Origin: Zanthoxylum bungeanum
Lineage: Eukaryota > Streptophyta > Magnoliopsida > Sapindales > Rutaceae
DNA length: 64,000 nucleotides
Reading direction: 5' to 3'
Assembly (NCBI GenBank): GCA_019454045.1
Contig: SKCR01033666.1
Span: forward strand, 124,001-188,000
The notes beneath the pieces were generated by a model. That model was not told where the DNA came from. It saw only the letters and a program-made list of their open reading frames with translations, and did not search any database. This document shows, piece by piece, positions 36,101 through 48,611 of this stretch; position 1 is the stretch's first letter; each line of letters starts with the position of its first letter. A program made the translations under genes and the position numbers.

Positions 36101-37399
36101 GGACAGTTGCTTTTTACCTCTTAATGCATGTTTGTATTAACCTGAGGTTGTAGTTTATATTCTAGATTGTGAGGCAAGTATCTTTGAGCCCATAGTTGGC
36201 AGTTGCCTCAATTTAGTTTATTTTTCTAGTGATGTATCCTGTTTATCTTTTGTGTGTTAGATCCGCGAAGCTGATATATCACGGTTGTCATTTGCTGTTG
36301 AGCTTGCTGAAGAATTCTATGGAAGGTCTGCACCTCCGCCTTGTTTTGAATTTGAAGAGAAATAAGGAATTCCACAGAATTCAATATATGACTTAAATGA
36401 ATGGCTTATGTATGATTATTAATTTTTGAAGCCCTATTTATAATACCACACTAACTTGTTCATTTTTTTGATTTATAATTATTCACGGAGAGTAGAGTGA
36501 AGGTAATTTTTGGGTCACTTGACTGATACTTTTTGGGTTCTCTTGTTATAAATTGTTTTGTTATTGATATGCATTTCATTGGCTGGATGTTTGTAGGGAC
36601 AAGATGTTGCTTTTGAGCCGGCAAAGCTTGTGTGGCTTATCCAACATGATTTTTTGCGTAAGTTAATGGATGTCTTCCTATGCCATGGGTTATTGGAGTT
36701 GGGTTTAGGGTTGTCATCTCCAGTTCCAGTGGTTAACAAACTATGAATAATCTATTCATTGCTCTGTCTACCCACTAGACTTTTCTTTTGGTTTCTTTAC
36801 TCTTTATCAAAAGTTTCTAGAAGATTCTGTAAAATAGATGATAATTATCAGATTCAGAAGAATTCTTGGCTGGGTGCATCTCTTGTTGTGGTGCTTATGC
36901 TTCATTTTCTGTAATCAATAGTTTTTTTTGACATTATCTTTGGTGCTGTACAGAAGGGAAATCTGTGCAAGAAATGGTGCATGAAGCTCTTCAACGTGTT
37001 CCTAATGATAATGGTTAGTTCTTTTCTTTGGATGCTTATATCAAATCGATATATTTTTTTTGTTTACATTCTTTATACTGCATTTTAGAGAAAATATGTG
37101 ATGGAAACTTCTTATTGTAACTGCAGGGGATAAAAATATTGATCTGGTACATCTCATCTGGACTTCAGGTTTCTGTTTTCAGTGAGAGAATCTTTCTGGG
37201 ATAATAAATTCTTTCTGTAACGTCATCAGGTTAACCAGATCCGGGACTCTCTGGCTATAATGGGTGATAACAGCATGGCCTTTAGCTTACCACAAGTATG
37301 TATCTTAGTTATACATATACATATATATGAAAATTCTCAGATGTGGATGTCTGCATGAGAGAACTATACATACATACATACATACATACACACACACAT

Positions 37400-37430
<31 letters not shown>

Positions 37431-37454
37431 TACATACATACATACATACATACA

Positions 37455-37488
<34 letters not shown>

Positions 37489-38474
37489 AATACGTACGTA
37501 TGTACATATCGATTGCCTCGGATAATCCAACAGTCCTGTGATTTTGAACGTGCAGCCTCATCTGCTGCGAACAAAATTTTGTGACATGAAAGATGAAGAA
37601 CTTGACCCAATATATGTGAAAAGAAGGGAACTATTGAAAGAGCTTGTTGCTAGTGTTACTCGTCCAAAAATTGTGCAGGGGAAATTTCTTAATGGAAAAG
37701 AGTTTGTTGCTTTCCTGGAGCAGGTATCTTTATTTGCTCCTGAGATTGTTTCCAATCATCTATGGTTTGAGAGTTTTTGAATTTCTTAACGTTTTTATTA
37801 TACCTGTGTCAACTTATGTGGATTAGACATTAAAGTTAACGATAATTTGAGTTGTATTATTGGAAATTGAGGTCTTTTTAAACCTACATCAATTAGCAAT
37901 TCTGATCATCTGGTCGTTCTTGACATCTTTGATAGTGCATGAATCATGATATAGGGTACTCATGCCAACTTTCCAGACCCGAGATCATATATCTGGTGTC
38001 ATGACATGCAGGCTTTGCTATTTTAATTTATTTCCGAGTACGAAGCCACATTTCTAATAGTTGCCTTTATAACAAGTTGTAACTTGTAAATGGCTTCGTA
38101 AGTTTGCTTTGTTATTCTACATTTTTTTTGCTATATGCATTTACATTTTTCAACCTTCAGATACTTGAAGCCTTGAATAAAGGAGATATCCCATCAACAG
38201 GCTCTCTCGTGGAGGTTTTCAATAAGGGTATTCTTGAGCGGTGTTTGAAGCTATATAACGAAAGAATGGCGAAAGTAGGCTTACCTCTTCCAGAACAATT
38301 TTTGCAAGATGCACATGAAAGGTCTAAAAAAGCAGCAGTAGATGTTTTTGATGAAAAACATTTCGGCCGTCAACATGCAAAAAAGGCTGTCATGCAACTG
38401 GATGAAGAGATACAGGAGGTATTGGTTGAGCATAACTAATGACATTCACCTTTTCGCAAATGAAAAATCTGAAG

Positions 38475-38506
<32 letters not shown>

Positions 38507-40420
38507 ATACAGTAAATTAAGAAATGCTCGAAGGATTTGTAAAATTATCAAATCAGCGGGAACTTGAATGAACATCTATCCTAGACAAACAATACTTTTG
38601 TCTATGGCATTGGTTTCCATTTAGAATGTTACACATTTTCATTTTCATTTTGTTTTGTTAGAAAAAAATGTTGAATCTAAGTTCTTTCTTGGACTATCTG
38701 ATATTCTATTTGATATCAGTGCAAATTTTCCTGCATAAAACTATGAAAATACCACATTTAAGCCAATTTATTATGGAGCTATTGGACATGAGGCATGTGG
38801 TAAAAAATCATGCATAATAACAGCAATTGGGGCTGGAGGCGGTTACATTCTTGTAACATACGCTTTTGGAAGACAAGCTTCAATTTGGATTTAGAGAACA
38901 TATTTGACAATATTCTATTTCACCTGCACTTTTAACTCTGGAAACTTTATGCAGGCATATAAGAATGTCATTATGGCAAATGAATATCAATCCTCAAAGA
39001 TCTGCGAGTCACTATATACTAGATGCGAGGAGAAAATGGACCGGCTTCAAGTTCTCAGACTTCCTTCTATGGCCAAGTTTAATGCAGGGTTCCTTCAGTG
39101 CAACCAAAGTTTTGCGTTGGAGTGTGTTGGGCCTTCAAAAGCAAACTACGAGCAACGTATGTTGAAGGTTCGTAGTCTAATTTGATTTAATGCTCTTTTT
39201 GGTGAGCTTTTGGAGAGCACAATGAAATAAAACTCCACTGTTTAATTTATGCTTTCCATCCTCTTAGGTGGAGTTTTACTTGAGACATAATTAAGCTGGA
39301 GACATCACAATTATGGTTGAATGTAGATTAAAATGATGAAATAAAACTTGAAATAATTTCAACCTTTGATTCTATTGAATTAGCCAAATTAATTAATAAA
39401 TATAATAGGCTTATTTCTTTTGATATATTGCTAAAGTTCAATTATTGTTATTGTTGCTTCCTCTTTAAATATGCTGAATTGTACATTTCCCAATTACCAT
39501 ATAAAATTGCAGATGATGGGGAAATCCCGATCCCTATTTATCAAGGAATACAACCACAGGCTCTTCAATTGGTTGGTGGCCTTCTCCCTTGTCATGGTGG
39601 TGGTGGGCCGGTTTGTTTTGAAGTTTATTATGATCGAAATGGGAGCATGGGTACTGTTTATCTTCTTAGAGACATACACGAGGATGTTTTGGTCAGCAGA
39701 GTCTCTTTATTACAATCCAGCTTGGCACTTTATTGTAGCCACTTGGGAAACAGTTGTCTATAGCCCTGTTCTTGATTTGGACAGGTACGGAATATTCTCA
39801 TTGATGCCTTGAAACAAATTTGGAATTTGGTTATACCTATTGCTGGCAATTTGAATGGCATAATAGGTTGTGTTCTATCGTAAATACATGTGTTAAAAGG
39901 CACAGTCTGAGTAGTGTTATTATGTGTGATCTTGCTGTTTTGCATTTTGACTAGATTCTACAAATTCATCTACAACCTATGATAGGAATTCATGAATACT
40001 TGGGACTTGTTAAATAAATCGACATCCATTAAGAGCTGAACTGATGCATGTTACTTTTGTTTCCCTATAATCCATACATTTATTCATTCGACCCAACTTT
40101 TAATTAAATTTCTTTTGTTACACGCCAAGAATTCAAACTCCACAGACATTGTTTTTAACATACATGCATTCATTTCACAGTCAAATGATGTTTCATGATT
40201 AAACATGGATGATTATCACACCATCCGTCTAAAAGTTCTTATTTCTGTTTATGATTTTCTTTTGAATGCTGGAGACAGATGGGCTATTCCGGTTGGTTGT
40301 ATGATTGCAGTCTTTGTACTTTATTGGCGGTGTTATGGGAGAAGAAAACATTGCTCCGGCGGGCTTTTGCCTTTGTATAACAATCATAAAGGTCGCACAA
40401 ATCGGCCAAGAACAGACTAA
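33194..40420 (+). CDS. Guanylate-binding-protein-like GTPase with signal peptide and C-terminal membrane segments
   Basis: A dynamin-superfamily GTPase of the plant guanylate-binding (GBP-like) family, probably an ER or secretory-membrane protein. Seventeen coding exons join in frame to 602 residues: 33194-33282, 34045-34147, 35084-35153, 35274-35312, 35380-35497, 35583-35640, 36261-36325, 36496-36502, 36597-36657, 36954-37013, 37127-37146, 37230-37295, 37556-37723, 38161-38418, 38955-39167, 39513-39784, 40279-40420. All introns are GT-AG. Residues 1-23 form a signal peptide ending at GSLA. The P-loop GPYRSGKS is at 67-74, the G3 motif DTEG at 124-127, and the G4 position reads HD (200-201). 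A helical region follows, then hydrophobic segments near 483-525 and 557-572 and a basic tail ending at 602. An in-frame ATG at 33161 would add 11 residues. Exon 8 is only 7 nt. Confidence 0.93.
37362..37500. repeat. ATAC/ACAC microsatellite in intron 12 of the GTPase gene
   Basis: About 140 bp of (TACA)n with short CACA interruptions, ending 55 bp before the acceptor of exon 13. It generates false open frames in several phases. Confidence 0.95.
38474..38503. repeat. (TA)n microsatellite in intron 14 of the GTPase gene
   Basis: About 15 TA dinucleotides shortly after the donor of exon 14; simple sequence only. Confidence 0.9.
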
Positions 40421-41700
40421 AGGAACGATGTCCGTGACTTAGCTAGCACTGGGGAGCATCTTGGGTGAGCTTTTGCTTTTTATTTTATGAAGCCTGCCGA
40501 TCAATTATTTTTTTGTTCTCTGTAGATTAACGAATCCAGAAGTATGAGGAGCAAAGGATCAGTTGATGGTTGGCCTGGCTGGCTCTGTAGAATTTTCAGG
40601 ATGCCTATTATTATTTATTATTCCACTGTTGAGTTTTTTTTTTTTTTTTTTGGCCTTTTGTATGCAACAGGATCAACTCATAGATATAAGATTTTTGGGT
40701 TAGCGCGGAAGCATTTATGTGACTGGAATTTAGGACATATACACTAACAATAGATACGTAATGTCATCTTGGGGAAGAGGAAAAAAAAGTTGAAAAGAAT
40801 AAAGGTTATTTTCTTGGATACAAGTTACGAATAGCAAAGAACTAAAATTTTGAGTTACCACATTTTAACTTTCATCATCATCCTCAGTTATAACATTGAA
40901 GGTCCTCAATTGTCATTCAGTTGTCAGGCCCTCATGGTACAATTGGGGACGTAGTTAGAAAATTATTCAGTTGGTACACATTTCAATTATAATATAATTT
41001 TGAAATTTTAGATAATAAAATTTAACACAATGTTAATATTCATAAATACAAAATCTATTTACTATAATTGTCTTTGATGATTTTTCACAATATTGAAAAT
41101 GATGTAAGATAATCTCATTGTTTTTTTTTTTTTTAAAGAATCTCATTGTTAATATAATCAAATACATCTTTTTCAACCATTCATCTCCCAATTTTGTAAA
41201 AAGAATCTGACTAAGAAAAATTCCATCCACATTCGGTCATCTTTTTTTTTTTGGAATCGATGGAAATCCCATCGTCAAATTATCCATTCCAGACTTAAGC
41301 GGAGCATGTAAAACTTCCGGCTGTCACATGCTCTTACAAGAAATGCACTTTCCGGATTCCAACTCAAGATATCATGGTGAGATTCTGAGCCATATACCAT
41401 TAAGCCACGTCACTTGGGGATCACATTCACATTCTCTCATCCTTTGTAGGCTTTGCTTACAAATGCTAACTAGTTTCATTGCATTCACAATATCTTGAAT
41501 TTTTTTTTTTAATTTTTTTTTTTTTTTGTGATAAACTGATAATTCATTTGTAAAACTAAGAATATTTCTCATTAAGTAGAGAGAACACAAAATCAAATAT
41601 TTTGCCTGAACTTCAAGGTTAAATTTGCTTCAGATCTTTGCTTAGAATTTGATGCATCTTTTGTAATAATCTAAAGCACATCAATTATGGATGAGAACAT
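40421..41700 (+). other. 3' flank of the GTPase gene
   Basis: This contains the likely 3' untranslated region. A possible untranslated intron runs from a GTGAGC donor near 40465 to a CTGTAG acceptor near 40527. Poly-T tracts lie near 40636, 41120 and 41505. No gene is visible between 40750 and 41700. Confidence 0.4.
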
Positions 41701-44278
41701 TGTAATTATACTTATTTACATACCATATTATGAGCTCCATCGTGAATCAACAGAATACTTCAATGAAATCACTTGATTTATGCCTTGTACATTTTTAAGC
41801 TCCCCACTTTTGAGTGCTTCAATAACTGCATCAGCATATTTCTCTCGAAGAATATTGCATTAGCAATAATGTTAACAACTTTAGAAACTAAACAAAATAG
41901 ATCATTAATTTCTCTGAATTTTTTTTGCCACGGAAACAAGAGCCAACTGTAGTTGATCACTTTCATAATAAACGTTTTTAAACCATTAAGCTCACCTTGC
42001 ATGTTACTAGCACCATCATATCTTACTCATGCAACCTAGATATGCTTAATCTATACCTAGCAAAGTGATTATTTAAGTGAGATGGCCTTCGTATCGGTAA
42101 TATATTCAACACCAATAAAACGCTCAATTACGTGTCCCCTTTTATCCACATAGCTCATTATAAAAATTATATCATTTAGCGTCGAAATTAATCGACGCCA
42201 AAAGCCACACTGTCGACGCAAATGAAAATTAGCGTCGAACAAATTAGACGTCAAAATGTGGACGAAAATGATATTTAGCGTCGAAACGTCGAATTTCAAT
42301 GCTAAAAACTGTATGTTTGTGTCCAATTTATTTCGACGCTAAATAAAAATTCCCGACGCTATAGTTCATTTATTACGACGAAATATTTCGACGCTAAAAT
42401 TAGACTTTTAGCGTCGAACCTAAACGACGCTAAAGTAAATTAAAAAATAATATTTGTATAATTGCAGCGGCGATTTTTTTTTTTTAACATTTAGCGTCGA
42501 AATATTCGACGCCAAAACCACATTTAGCATCGAATAATTTGACGAAAATAGTTTAAAAATGTGTTTTTTTAAAAATATTAATTTACATAATTTTGCTCTA
42601 AAATAATTAATTTAATATTTTAAAAAATTTGATTATTTGAAAAAAAATCTGATTAATAACACAATTAGGAAATATTCTAATAATTATTTTATTATTATAA
42701 TGAAAATTTATTTAAAAAATACGTATTATATTAAAACTATTTGTTCAGAATGTTTATACAAATGGATATAAAATTTATTGCCGATTCCATGAACTCATAC
42801 ACTCCATTACGGTATTCAACACTCAATCTATCCAGCGAGCTCATCCAATTTCTTTCCATTTCAGCTAAATACATAAATATAATAATATAATTATTAAACA
42901 TCATATTACACTCATCAACATTACTAATTCATTAATTATTTATTTAAGCATATACATATATATTTAGTTGATTAATTAATTAGTTGACATAAAAAATATA
43001 TTTAGTTAATTAAATAATCTACATCTATGAATCATAAACCACTAACAAAAAATATATAATAAACATAATCATAAAAAATGAAAACCATAATTTTTTACAA
43101 AGATTAACTGAAATACTTAAGTGAGATATATAATTATTCGTTGCAAATATAAAGAAAAATAATAAAGAAATATGAAAGAAGATTTACCTTACGGAAAATT
43201 AATTACAATTTTATTTAAAATTTGTAGGAGAGTTGTGAGGTTGCAGATGAGAGAGTCTCAGATTGCAGAGGATGAGATTGAAGAGGATGAGAAAAAAAGC
43301 AGAGGGGGAGAATGGTTGGTGGCATTTTGCATTTTAATCTATTTTAAGCGTCGAATCTCCTATTTCGACGCTAAATGTCTGATTTTTAGCGTCGAAATTA
43401 AATTTGGACGCTAAAAATTAATGGATTGTCGGTGGTATCGTCATAAACTTTTAGCGACGCAACTTATCGACGCTAAATGTCAAGTTTTCGACGTTGAATA
43501 CATTTTTCGACGCTAAAAGCATAAAATTTAGTGTCGCAATTCCTGTCGACGCCAAAGATTATTGGAATAGTTAAAAAACTTTAGCGTCGAAAATTATTTG
43601 ACGCTAAAAGTTATACTTTTAGCGTCGAAAATCGTATTCGATGATAAAAGTAGAACATTTGGCATCGAACATGATGTTCGTCGCTAAAATCTTGATATTT
43701 GGCGTCGAATATTAATTTCGACGCTAATAATCATTTTTAACGTCGAAATTGAATTCGACGCTAAAGTATTGGACGCTAAAAGTCCATTTTATTGTAATGA
43801 CTTAACACCTTTACCATTTGCTTATTTGTAGATATGTCACGAGACTTATTAATCATAACAAAAAATAAATTATCATCAATTTCTCTAATGATAGTTCTGG
43901 TAATTTCAGCTTAACAAACACTTACAATTTCTTTCTAAATATTAAGGCGATGTCATTTGTAGATTTCCTGAAGTAATATTGTTGAAAATAACACCTTTAA
44001 CTTCTTCATTATTATCAACAAGCAACCTTAGAAGTTCAAGAAAAGTTTCACCATGTTGTTTGAACTTTCAGCAAGCAACCTTAGAAGTTCAATTACAGTT
44101 TTCAAACAAATTCGATACTCACTTCGATTTTTCTCAGAATAGTTAGAGAAAAATGTTTCAACATGTCTCCTAATTCAACAAATTTTCACAATATTCTATC
44201 ACTTTGTTATGGAAACTATTCACACCTCCAACAAGTTGTGTCAAGATTAAGTAATTTTCATTAATATAATCTTATATA
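41700..44278 (-). pseudogene. hAT transposase (TTF-type) pseudogene, split by a CACTA-like element
   Basis: Read leftward, the pieces give ILTQLVGGVNS and CENLL (44245-44160), HGETFLELLRLLVDNNEEV (about 44075-44010), SYVDKRGHVIERFIGVEY (42165-42110), then MQGELNGLKTFIMK (42002-41960) and INQVISLKYSVDSRW (about 41780-41725). This is the order of plant TTF-type zinc-finger/hAT-dimerisation transposases. Frameshifts and stops separate the pieces. Between the second and third a 1.6-kb CACTA-like element is inserted (42156-43799). The 5' end is lost where a solo LTR starts at 44279, and the C-terminal dimerisation domain was not found. It cannot make a working transposase. Confidence 0.8.
42156..43799. 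mobile_element. CACTA-like non-autonomous transposon
   Basis: Both termini begin CATTAYAA (42156, and reverse-complement from 43799), a variant of the CACTACAA end of En/Spm elements. The flanking triplets are GCT and ACT, two of three matching. Subterminal regions (42175-42560 and 43345-43790) are packed with TTTAGCGTCGAAA and its complement TTTCGACGCTAAA in both orientations, typical of transposase-binding arrays. The AT-rich centre holds one open frame (43172-43414) without recognisable similarity. The element interrupts hAT transposase coding sequence, which continues on both sides. Confidence 0.75.
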
Positions 44279-46587
44279 TGGTAAATGCGTAAATGACCTT
44301 AAAATGAATTGTTGTGACATAATTACGAAATCTCCGTAATTGTTACTGAGAAATGTCACAATACAGTTCATTCTTAAATTATTCCTAGTTAAGGTTTACA
44401 TACTTGGTAGTTAGTAAACCCGTGAGACCGGTATGTGTTGTATATTAGAATTGTTCTAATGGTTTGTCTTAGTAAACCATGAGTCTTGAGAGACTCATAT
44501 AGACATGTAGTTATTTATTGGATAAATACTGAATGACTCATTCGAAGATTTCTGATAGATGGTACACCAACGTCAATAGGAATGTTTACGAGTCGAATAT
44601 CATATTAGCTCATTTGACTTGTGATACCACTGTGGATATATGAGATATCTTATGTACTTTGATGACAGTCACGTCAATGATATTTTAAGATTAGACCTCC
44701 GCATGTTCGTTAGGTATGGACTGATACTCATGATATCTTATGATGTATCTAGAGAGGATCTGTCAGTCCCGTGTACGGGATTTAGGTATCCAATTTGTGA
44801 TTCTTTGAAATCTTTGGCCGAGGTATGATTCGGAAACGAGTTTCGAATATTTATTGAAAAATCATAATTATGTCGCGACACATGAATTGTTCGTAGTATA
44901 GATTTGATGTTTAATCTATATCTCCGGAACTATTAGGATAATCTAGGACAGAAGGATTATATATGTAATGATTTCGACTTGGATGGTTCAACTTGATTAT
45001 CTATGGTCGTCTGTGAGTGGACAAATTATGGACATAGAAATGGTTTCCATGACAGATAAACTTGAACCTAGAGAGTCTCGCAATATAAAGTGTACTCGTT
45101 GAGCACTTGAGCAATCAATTATGGATAATTCAGATAATTCATAATATACACATGCGTATTAAATAATGTGTAATTGTATATGATACATAATTTAGATTAG
45201 ATACACATTATTAACTAATTGAATTTTGTAACTTGTTTCATTGTTATTATTAACTATTTAATAGTTAATAATTATTGATAATAATAAAATGGGAGAATAT
45301 TCTTGGAATATTTTTTCCATGTATTTATTTTATCTTTTTGTTAATAATAAAATGAATTAATTAATTGGTTTATTTATTTTTTTTAATTAAGAATATTACA
45401 TTGAATATTCTTTATTTTTGGTAAATTTTGATTTGTCAAACCATGTAATTTGGACACATGGATTTTGATTAAAAAAATCAAAATAATTACATTTGGAAAA
45501 GGCTAAAAGTGTAAGAAAATAATTGGGCTAAATAAAAAGTAATTTTTGACCAAATTGCTTCTCAAATTTTCGGCCATGAGGGGTTTTTGCTATAAATTGA
45601 AATTGTTTCATTTGGCTTTAGATTAGACACTTCTCATGTGTTGAGAAACAAAAGAAAAAGGGAGATTAGGGTTCTAAACAAAGCATCAACACCAAAAGGA
45701 AAAAAGGAAATTGATATTAAGGTAATATTAATTTCCTAATTTTCTATTTTCTTAAAGTTTTATTTTTGAGCATGTAAATATGTATGAAATTTGTATATTG
45801 CATGTTTGAATTAAATATGTATCTAGGATATGTATTTGAAACAAAATTTGGTGTTGGATGTTAGTTAACCTTAATAGTTTTTCTTTAAAGCATGTGTAAA
45901 TTGGATTAATTAGGAAATTAATCTAAAAATTAAAATTATCATTCTAGAGTGATGTTATCACTCTAATATTTCCTAGAATTTTTTTTGAGGCATTTTTTTT
46001 TTTGTGGTGATTTAATTTGGAATAAATTAATTGGATTAATTTGGTGAACAAATTGAATTTAGGCATGAAAATGGATAAAAATTAATTCTGGATCAGATCT
46101 TGGTTTGAGCCTTAAAATAAAATATTTTTCATGGAAAAATATATTGTTTGGATGATTTTGGATGTGTATTAGGTGGTGGATTAATTCCGAAAATTATTCC
46201 AGGGTGAAAATGTGAGAAAACGATGAAATTCACGTCGAAACGGTCTCACCGCGTGATGGCTGTGAAACCAGTGAACTGGGCACTGTTCGGGCAGCCCAAG
46301 GGCTGACCGAACACTTCCCAAGTGTCCAGGTTGGCTCGGCTCGACGGTTGGTCAACCAGTTCGACCGTTTGCCCATTACACGTATTATTTGTCGAAAAAT
46401 ATTTTTGTAAAATAATTCGTCGTGTTTCGAAATATATTATGTTATTAAATGTTAATAAATAATATATTTAAACTTATTTGGGTGAATTAAAAATATTTGA
46501 TATTTATTAATTCGCTCGAAAATTTTTAAAATGTTTAAAAACTATTTTCGCCTTCCACCGCGTCATTCCGAGGCGTACACTCCAACA
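44279..46587 (+). mobile_element. Copia-type solo LTR
   Basis: It ends ACTCCAACA at 46587 and starts at about 44279 (TGGTAAATG). ATATA lies beside both ends if one terminal base is shared, so the target duplication is only suggestive. A plus-strand TATAAATT box is at 45591-45598, followed by transcribed-leader-like sequence. At 45065-45115 it carries the motif also seen in LTRs at 9580, 12950 and 52700. No primer site follows and no polypurine tract precedes, so it is a solo LTR. Confidence 0.6.
45591..45598 (+). promoter_or_regulatory. TATA box of the solo LTR
   Basis: TATAAATT precedes a CT-rich and purine-rich leader-like segment (45620-45720), which fixes the plus-strand orientation of this LTR. 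Confidence 0.4.
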
Positions 46588-47476
46588 TATATAGCATTGT
46601 AAACATAGGTCAATTCTCCATGATTTCAAAAGATATTTTCATATTTATGATACACAAGACAAAAGAAATTTGATTAATTTATTTTTCAACTTGACAATAT
46701 ATAAACATTTATTCTTTACTATTTCTTGTAAAAGAGTAAAATATAGAGGATCAAAGAAGCCCGTGATTCTTGTACGCATTATGTCAAACACTTTGTGGGT
46801 ATAATTTTTATCACACCCCAGAAAATCTGCGTATGCGATTGGAAAAAAATGGCGTTGCCGTCTCCAAAGGCCTCATGACGTGCACATAGCTAACGTGACG
46901 TGACTCTTACTGTGTTGATTAACTTGTATACATGCAAGACTATCATATGTAAAATGAACATGTTATGTATTATAAGAACTAATTTTCCTGACTTGCGCTT
47001 GACATATATATGCATGCTTTATTACACATGGAATATTCATCTAATAAACATACATGTGAGTTCATAAATGTGTATAACTTGGACTACATCAACATATATA
47101 CTTGCATGCAAACTTGACTTGGTGATCGTGTGACATGCATACATGCATACATGGAAATCATACATGACATACAAACTTGACTATATTTAACAGGATCTAC
47201 TAAAATTTTGGCATGAAGTATCCTAAATGTCTAGAAACTTATATCTAAGTCCATCACCATAAGGAACCTGTACATCATTCATACACCAACCTAAATCATC
47301 ATAACTTAAACACATATAACATGTTTATATACAAATATGCATAACTAATTGATTACAAATATATATACATAAAGACACAAAACTTGACCTCATGGCCTAA
47401 TTTAACATCTATCTAACTACTTGGGCCTTGAAACTCTGCGAACTTGATGAATGTGGTGTTAATGACTGCTACCAAG
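46588..47476. mobile_element. Left part of a possible Ty3/gypsy-like LTR
   Basis: Near 46811 the sequence ATCACACCCCAG resembles the start of Tekay/Del LTRs. A possible matching end, GGGTTTGGGGGTTGTAA, is at about 55286-55302. If so, one LTR spans 46809-55302 and is interrupted by the copia at 47477-53815. No coding sequence is visible. The assignment rests on these two termini alone. Confidence 0.35.
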
Positions 47477-48267
47477 TGTTGGTACATTTGTGGGACCCCT
47501 GAGGTCATATTAGTGTCTCGTGCAGTGGAAGTGGGTCTTACCATTGGATATCTAGCATGTGTGTATTTTTAAATTATTTTATGGAATACTGTATTCCGTT
47601 ACGAGTCTGTAGGAAAAAATGGGGACCAAATCGGAGTCCGAAAATTCTGAAATGGAGAAAATGAAATTTTAGTGCTCATAGGTAATAGCTTTCGGCGCGT
47701 CGCGACGCACAAGTTTGGCAGTCGCGACGCCTAATCTGTGAAAGCTCGATGTCATGACGTCCAAAGGTTAGCGTCACGACGCTCGCAGCTCTGAGAGTTG
47801 AGTATCGCAACGCCAGAGATAAGTTTCGCAATGCTGCCATGTGTATCTCCTGTGAGTCATTCAGTATTCGCTCCAACGAATACCCACATGTCTATACGAG
47901 CTTCCCAAGTTCATGGTACATCGGGTTAAACCATTGAAACTTCAATTCCAATATACGACATGTGCTAGTGTTCTAGATTATAGGAATTCGACCGTATTCC
48001 AAAACCAACCACTACGAATATTTACTTTAAGAATAGTTTATAATAATAATATTATCCCAATGTCGGACTATCCAGTGTCCAATATTACTACATGACTATT
48101 CTAAGGTCGATGTCATCATTAGTATATTTATATATCAATCTAATATGAATAATGACATTACCATTAGTAAGGTTTGAAATAAAAATTTTAGTTATTTTAT
48201 TAATAAATAATAAAATATAATGTACAATACATTATTCGGATTGGCCTTCCAAGCACCAACTCCAACA
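47477..48267 (-). repeat. 3' LTR of copia C3, internally deleted
   Basis: It starts TGTTGG (47477) and ends CCAACA (48267). Both outer parts align to the 5' LTR (47477-47845 with 51266-51590; 47850-48267 with 53395-53815), while the middle is missing. Adjacent at 48268 is a purine-rich tract on the minus strand (CAAGTGGAAGTT). Confidence 0.85.
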
Positions 48268-48611
48268 AACTTCCACTTGCTTAGTTCCAATCCGGATGGT
48301 ACCGTAGTCTCATCTCCTCCAAATTTTTATAAAATAACTTATGAGGTAAGGCCTTAGTAGCGGGTATGCTATGTTGTTTTTTCCTTGAACCTTTAAGACC
48401 AATATGTCTTTTCGTTCAATAATCTTTCTAATCACGCTATATTTCTTTTCCATGTGTTTAGACTTGGAATATGCTCCCGGCTCATTAGCCTATACAATGG
48501 CTCTGCTATTATCACAGTACAATGGGAACAAATTAACAATACTAGGCACAATTCCAAGTTCTGGGATAAAATTTATAATTCAAACAACCTCTTTAGCAGC
48601 TTCTGAAATCG

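Noticed and set aside
37305..37610. Open frames of 65-101 codons on both strands rich in Tyr-Val-Cys-Met or His-Thr-Tyr-Ile
   Set aside because: They are read from the ATAC/ACAC microsatellite in intron 12 of the GTPase gene.
39428..39763. 111-codon frame overlapping exon 16 of the GTPase gene
   Set aside because: It is a shadow frame; the family sequence with membrane segments is in the neighbouring frame 39513-39784.
43172..43414. 80-codon open frame in the CACTA-like element
   Set aside because: No transposase motif, and the end of the frame is made of the subterminal repeats.
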